This document shows positions 24,125 to 27,761 of a DNA stretch of 27,761 nucleotides, piece after piece. Position numbers and translations under genes: made by a program. This stretch comes from Polysphondylium violaceum (lineage: Eukaryota > Evosea > Eumycetozoa > Dictyosteliales > Dictyosteliaceae): NCBI GenBank assembly GCA_000277445.1, contig AJWJ01000300.1, forward strand, positions 1 to 27,761, given 5' to 3'. The notes below the pieces were generated by a model, which saw only the letters and a list, made by a program, of their open reading frames with translations, was not told the DNA's origin and searched no databases. Each line of letters begins with the position of its first letter. Position 1 is the first letter of the stretch.

Positions 24125-24348
24125 TTATTTTTTATGCATAAAAAGTATGATTAGATACAAGTTTTCAATGATACGAATTGGCTCTTTCATTGTTAATAGT
24201 TGAAGCTTGATTATCAACTGTGGGTTTTTCTTATTTAAAATTTCTATAAAAGATTTTTCAACATATTCTTGGGTCTCTAAAATAAAATTATATTTTAATA
24301 TATTTATATGGTTAATAAAGAAAAATAATACATACTTTGTATGATCAT
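24125..24348 (-). CDS. Doubtful small spliced gene, product unknown
   Basis: On the complement, 24336-24348 joined to 24125-24276 reads MIIQKTQEYVEK... for 54 residues, joined over an intron with GTATGT and TTTTAG signals. An upstream acceptor (TTTTAG just above 24369) would extend the reading with an in-frame EFENLKT-like stretch, so the real gene may have further 5' exons that I could not join. The frame has mixed Lys/Glu/Ile/Leu content that reads like protein, but I do not recognise a family. It could be a short gene, the remnant of one, or chance inside the cullin upstream region. Confidence 0.3.
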
Positions 24349-24369
24349 GGTTTTTAAGTTTTTCAAATT

Positions 24370-24627
24370 CTAAAAGAAGATATCAGAATTATAGATACAT
24401 ATAAATAAATCTGAGTTTTTTAATAATAATTGATTGGTTCCCATTGTCCATCATAAAAAAACCAACTAAAATAGATTTTGTAAGATTTGTGTCGGAAATC
24501 TGAGCTTTGATTGGTTTCGATGAAGCAGTGTGGGTGATGGTGTATTATTTAAATTGAGATAATAATCAGAATGCATATTTTAATATTTATCAAATTCAAA
24601 TGATCTCTTCTATTCTATAGATAAATA
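24370..24627. other. Spacer with coding-like scraps
   Basis: On the complement, 24420-24464 reads WFFYDGQWEPINYY behind a good acceptor (CTATTTTAG). That text is protein-like (Trp/Tyr-rich, WWE-domain-like), but it meets a stop and has no matching donor. It may belong to the doubtful gene at 24125-24348 or be decayed. Nothing else is supported. Confidence 0.3.
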
Positions 24628-26610
24628 TTAAACTTTTATTTTTAATAAATCTTTTTTAGTAGAAATTCTGTTATGATTGTTATTGTTGTTAATGTTGGTG
24701 GTATTGTGAAAAGACTTTTTGTATTGTTTTAAACTTGTGTGGATAAAAGATAATAGATTTGAATTTAAAAGAGATCCAGTGGAAAGATTGATAAAGCAAA
24801 GATTATGTTGAACTTTATCCAAACCAATAAGATTAGTTTTATCGTCAGTGGTAGGTTGATTTTCAAGTCGCAAATCAATTTTTAATAAATAGTGAACGAG
24901 TAATTTGAAATCATCTATTATAAATTTATGTTCTATAAAATAGGGTAGCAGAGTGTTGGTGTGTCAATATAAAGTGAAATTAATAATGATAATGACAATA
25001 AGAATACATACTTGATAAATTTAATGATTTCAATGTAGAGTTGTGCATAATTAAAGAAAGTAAAGGTGAAACTGATGTAAAATGATTTTCTAATATTAAA
25101 AGTAACAATATTAGTATTAATGAAAGGGGTAAATACTACAACTACTCCTACTATACATACTTGATAAATCTAAATTTATGATTGTTTTGTTTTTACATAA
25201 ACCAAGTGATATTGATTCCAAATGTAAATCGATTAGATTACATTCAGACAAATATAAGGATTTGAGAAAACAGTGTTGAATTGAATTTTGAAGATTATGA
25301 AGTGCAATTGAATTGTCCAATGCATTTCTAGAGAAATCTAAAATGAATAGAGTTTTGTTTAGTGTGAGGGATTCCAAGAGACTGTCAAATCCTTCGGTCG
25401 ATATTAAATTACAAGATACATCGAGTGATTCCAATGATTGATTAAAGGGTAATTGTCTGGCTATATTTATTATACCACGATCACCAAATTCATTTTCAGA
25501 TAAATCCAATGTTTTTAACGATTGATTGATTTTCAATGTATCACCAATACTAAGAGCACCCCATCCTTCCACATGACATCCTCGTAATGATAGTTTTTCA
25601 ATTGTATTATTCACTCTTAATCCATCACTTAAATTTATTACACAACTATAGCTTGATTCATTATCTAAAGTGTTGATCAATACATTAATATATATTTTTA
25701 GATCTATAATAATTACAATTTACATACATGACCAATCTAAATTTTTAATGGTTTTATTCTTTGAAATTAATTTACCTATATATTCTAAGCCATTGTATGA
25801 TTCACAGCCTGTAGATTTATAAATTAATATTTATATATCAAAATCTAGGATATAAAACTATGGATATATGCATTACTTACATTGAAGATCTAAATTAGTT
25901 AAACTGGTATTGCTTTCTATGGAATCGATTAAATATTTAATTCCTTCATCACCAAATGAATTGCTTTCTAAATTGAGAGATTGAATTTTACATTGATTGG
26001 AGGATAGGGCCAAAGATATCTCCTTCATATTGTCTTGATCAAGATTAACCATAGACATATCTATTGATTTCAGTGTTGGATGGGGTGTGGAGAGGATATC
26101 GCAAATGTATGTTGTGACGCGATCATTGTAATCCCCTCCAAGAATTTCCAATTCATTCAAATGGGCAAAACTTGTAGACAATAATGTCATATGCTTGATA
26201 TTGGTTTTTGTAATAGACAATGATCTGCACGTCGTTCTCAATACCGAACACCAGTGCTTGCAAACCAATTGAATGGTGACTCTGTCTATGTTATCACTGC
26301 ACCACTGATTGAATTTAATTCCCTCTCTTCCGCCATTGCCATCCATCACGACATAATAAAAACAATTGATCAACAAACTATTTGGCAGGAGTGTATTGAT
26401 TTCTTTTTGACCTTGAATAAATGGTGATATAAACTCCTCTTCTTCTTCCTCTTGGTCATAGTAGTTATCCTCAAAATCTACATCATGTCTGTCTTCTCCT
26501 TCTTCATCTTCTTCTAGTTCATCAATATCAATTAAATCTTGATCAATCATCATTTTCTCTGTATATCCTTTTCCTTCTTCTTGTTCCTCTTCTTCTGATG
26601 GTTTACTCAT
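24628..26610 (-). CDS. F-box-like protein with RNI-type leucine-rich repeats
   Basis: Complement exons: 25881-26610, 25728-25808, 25161-25703, 25012-25089 and 24628-24932 (578 aa). All four introns are phase 1 with GTAAGT or GTATGT donors. Residues 1-75 are very acidic (Glu/Asp runs). About 78-145 resembles an F-box: LLPNSLLINCFYYV and, after a likely insertion, VTIQLVCKHWCSVL. The rest is LRRs of the RNase-inhibitor type, with repeat signatures such as LKSIDMS, IQSLNLESNSFGDEGI, IEKLSLRGC, LKTLDLSENEFGDRGI, LESLDVSCN, LFILDFSRN, IINLDLS and LKSLNLS. The last exon ends in an Asn/His run and a Lys-rich tail. F-box/LRR proteins are substrate receptors of SCF ligases and bind Skp1-cullin-1; cullin-1 is the nearest recognised gene downstream on the same strand. 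The F-box is divergent, so a plain LRR protein remains possible. Confidence 0.75.
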
Positions 26611-27090
26611 TTTATTATTATTACTATATTATTATTTATTACTATGATTACAAACAGAGCAATATACGGATGTGAGGAGGGAAAATAAAAAAAAAACTAT
26701 TGAAAAAAAAAAAAAAAATTAATAATTATTTTTTTATCTATTTAGAGTAAAAAATAAATATCTAGAATGATTAGCCTAATAGAGTAAAAATTTGTAGTGG
26801 ATTTTGATTGAATTTATTCGTTTCGACAATATTGTAATTTTGTCAATGTAAAATTGCCCAGATTTTTTTTTTAATGAAAAAAAAATCAAATCTCCCCATT
26901 TTTTTTTTTCATTTGCAAAAAATCAATCTTCCATCTCCTCTCACTTTTTTCATTCAAAATAATTGAATGGTGGTGGGCGCATTATTGTTGTGCAACTACT
27001 ACACAACTTTTTGTTGGGTCAAAGAAAGAGTGAACATACCCTCAAGTTTTATTTAATATTTGGGAAAGAAGAAAAAAAAAAGCAAAAGTT
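26611..27090. other. Spacer upstream of the F-box-like LRR gene
   Basis: Both flanking genes are on the minus strand, so this holds the LRR gene's promoter and the 3' end of the gene at the right edge. It has A and T tracts (about 26688-26719, 26863-26910) and a GTGGTGGGCGC block near 26970. There is no gene. Confidence 0.55.
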
Positions 27091-27761
27091 TCAATACAAA
27101 AATTTCCTATCTGAAAAATAACCTTGTTGACGATTGGCTTTTAATTGACGTAGTTCTAAAGATATCTCATTATATTCATTGATTTGATCATCTGTTAAAT
27201 TACCTATTTTGTCCATTTTCCTAAGTTTGGCACTTTTTTCTTTCATTTGTAATTTTAAATCTTCAATTTCTTGTAAATCTTTGGCAGTTACATCAGAAAT
27301 GATTAATTCAATAAACTTTATGCAACCTCTACCTAAATTGAAGTCAAGGTTATTAGTTATTTGACCTATATTTAATCGGATAACATTTACATCTCTATAT
27401 CGATTTAAATATGTAAAACCAGATTTGGCGCCATTAGGTTCAAGATAATCTTGTTCTATGTCAGACACAGTTTGGAGAGAATCTTCGATTTTGCCATCAA
27501 AATTTTTACCACTCTTTAATATTGGTGGTAAACAAAACATTGAATCTTGAACACATTCTTGTTGTAAAAATTTTTTGTCATCAAAATATAGATTTTCAAC
27601 GTCTTTTGGATAAATTCCAAAAATTCTAATGTTTACACTTTTTCTTTCAGGAAGACTTATATTAATTGAATTGCGAAGATGAATAAAAGTACCATAACAT
27701 TTTGTTAATGGATCTATTTCTGGGATTCGTCTATAACCATTACGACCCTCTTCCCCTTGTT
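27091..27761 (-). CDS. Unrecognised protein, 3' part only
   Basis: The frame runs without a stop from the right edge to TGA at 27091-27093, at least 222 residues, and its start lies outside the window. At the edge the reading is QGEEGRNGYRR, a possible end of a Gly-x-y (collagen-like) stretch. Then comes an Ile/Asn-rich region with strand-like segments (SVNIRIFGIYP, NVIRLNIGQI, CIKFIELIISDV), and finally a Glu/Lys/Leu-rich probable coiled coil (about the last 60 residues, for example KLQMKEKSAKLRK) before YFSDRKFLY. I do not recognise the family and assign no function. No intron is evident in the visible part. Confidence 0.7.
   Translation of the reverse strand, partial: QGEEGRNGYRRIPEIDPLTKCYGTFIHLRNSINISLPERKSVNIRIFGIYPKDVENLYFDDKKFLQQECVQDSMFCLPPILKSGKNFDGKIEDSLQTVSDIEQDYLEPNGAKSGFTYLNRYRDVNVIRLNIGQITNNLDFNLGRGCIKFIELIISDVTAKDLQEIEDLKLQMKEKSAKLRKMDKIGNLTDDQINEYNEISLELRQLKANRQQGYFSDRKFLY

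Overview
The window is dictyostelid (social amoeba) nuclear DNA. The evidence is AT-rich spacers with long T and A tracts, short AT-rich introns (about 50-100 bases) with GTAAGT/GTATGT donors, Asn, Gln, Ser and Asp/Glu runs inside proteins, and clearly Dictyostelium-like versions of several conserved genes. Spacers and codon use look somewhat less AT-extreme than in D. discoideum, so a relative seems more likely, but I cannot name the species. I saw no transposon, LTR or virus-like element, rRNA, convincing tRNA or CRISPR array.

Layout. 1-1515: spacer. 1516-3366 (+): TAF1B/Rrn7-like RNA polymerase I initiation factor, 3 exons. 4077-7016 (+): CRIB-plus-Ste20/MST-like kinase, 2 exons. 7043-9739 (-): intronless protein with three tandem copies of a GNAT acetyltransferase module. 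9972-11916 (+): Nudix hydrolase with an Asn-rich N-terminus, 2 exons, divergent from the GNAT gene over a CACCC-rich 232-base promoter. 11917-13945: a 2 kb spacer. 13946-15637 (+): Pro-rich RhoGAP, intronless. 16121-18434 (+): kinesin-14, 4 exons. 19030-20672 (+): HPS4 (BLOC-3 subunit), 3 exons. 20841-23754 (-): cullin-1, 10 exons. 24125-24348 (-): a doubtful small spliced gene. 24628-26610 (-): F-box-like leucine-rich-repeat protein, 5 exons. 27091 to the right edge (-): 3' part of an unrecognised gene.

The genes are mostly unrelated housekeeping and cytoskeletal functions. Two possible links stand out. Cullin-1 lies beside an F-box-like/LRR protein, the substrate-receptor class used by SCF ubiquitin ligases. 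The CRIB kinase and the RhoGAP both belong to Rho/Rac signalling but are not adjacent. Exon joins were made by hand from splice signals, reading-frame closure and remembered family sequences. Every multi-exon model closes in frame, but single junctions could be off by a few bases.

The most interesting observations are the triplicated GNAT protein in which only the first copy keeps the acetyl-CoA loop, the MST-like kinase carrying a CRIB motif and a Glu where MST kinases have the activating Thr, a clear HPS4 orthologue, and a probable reading-frame slip in the Nudix gene's A9 tract. I did not find a coherent new multi-gene system.
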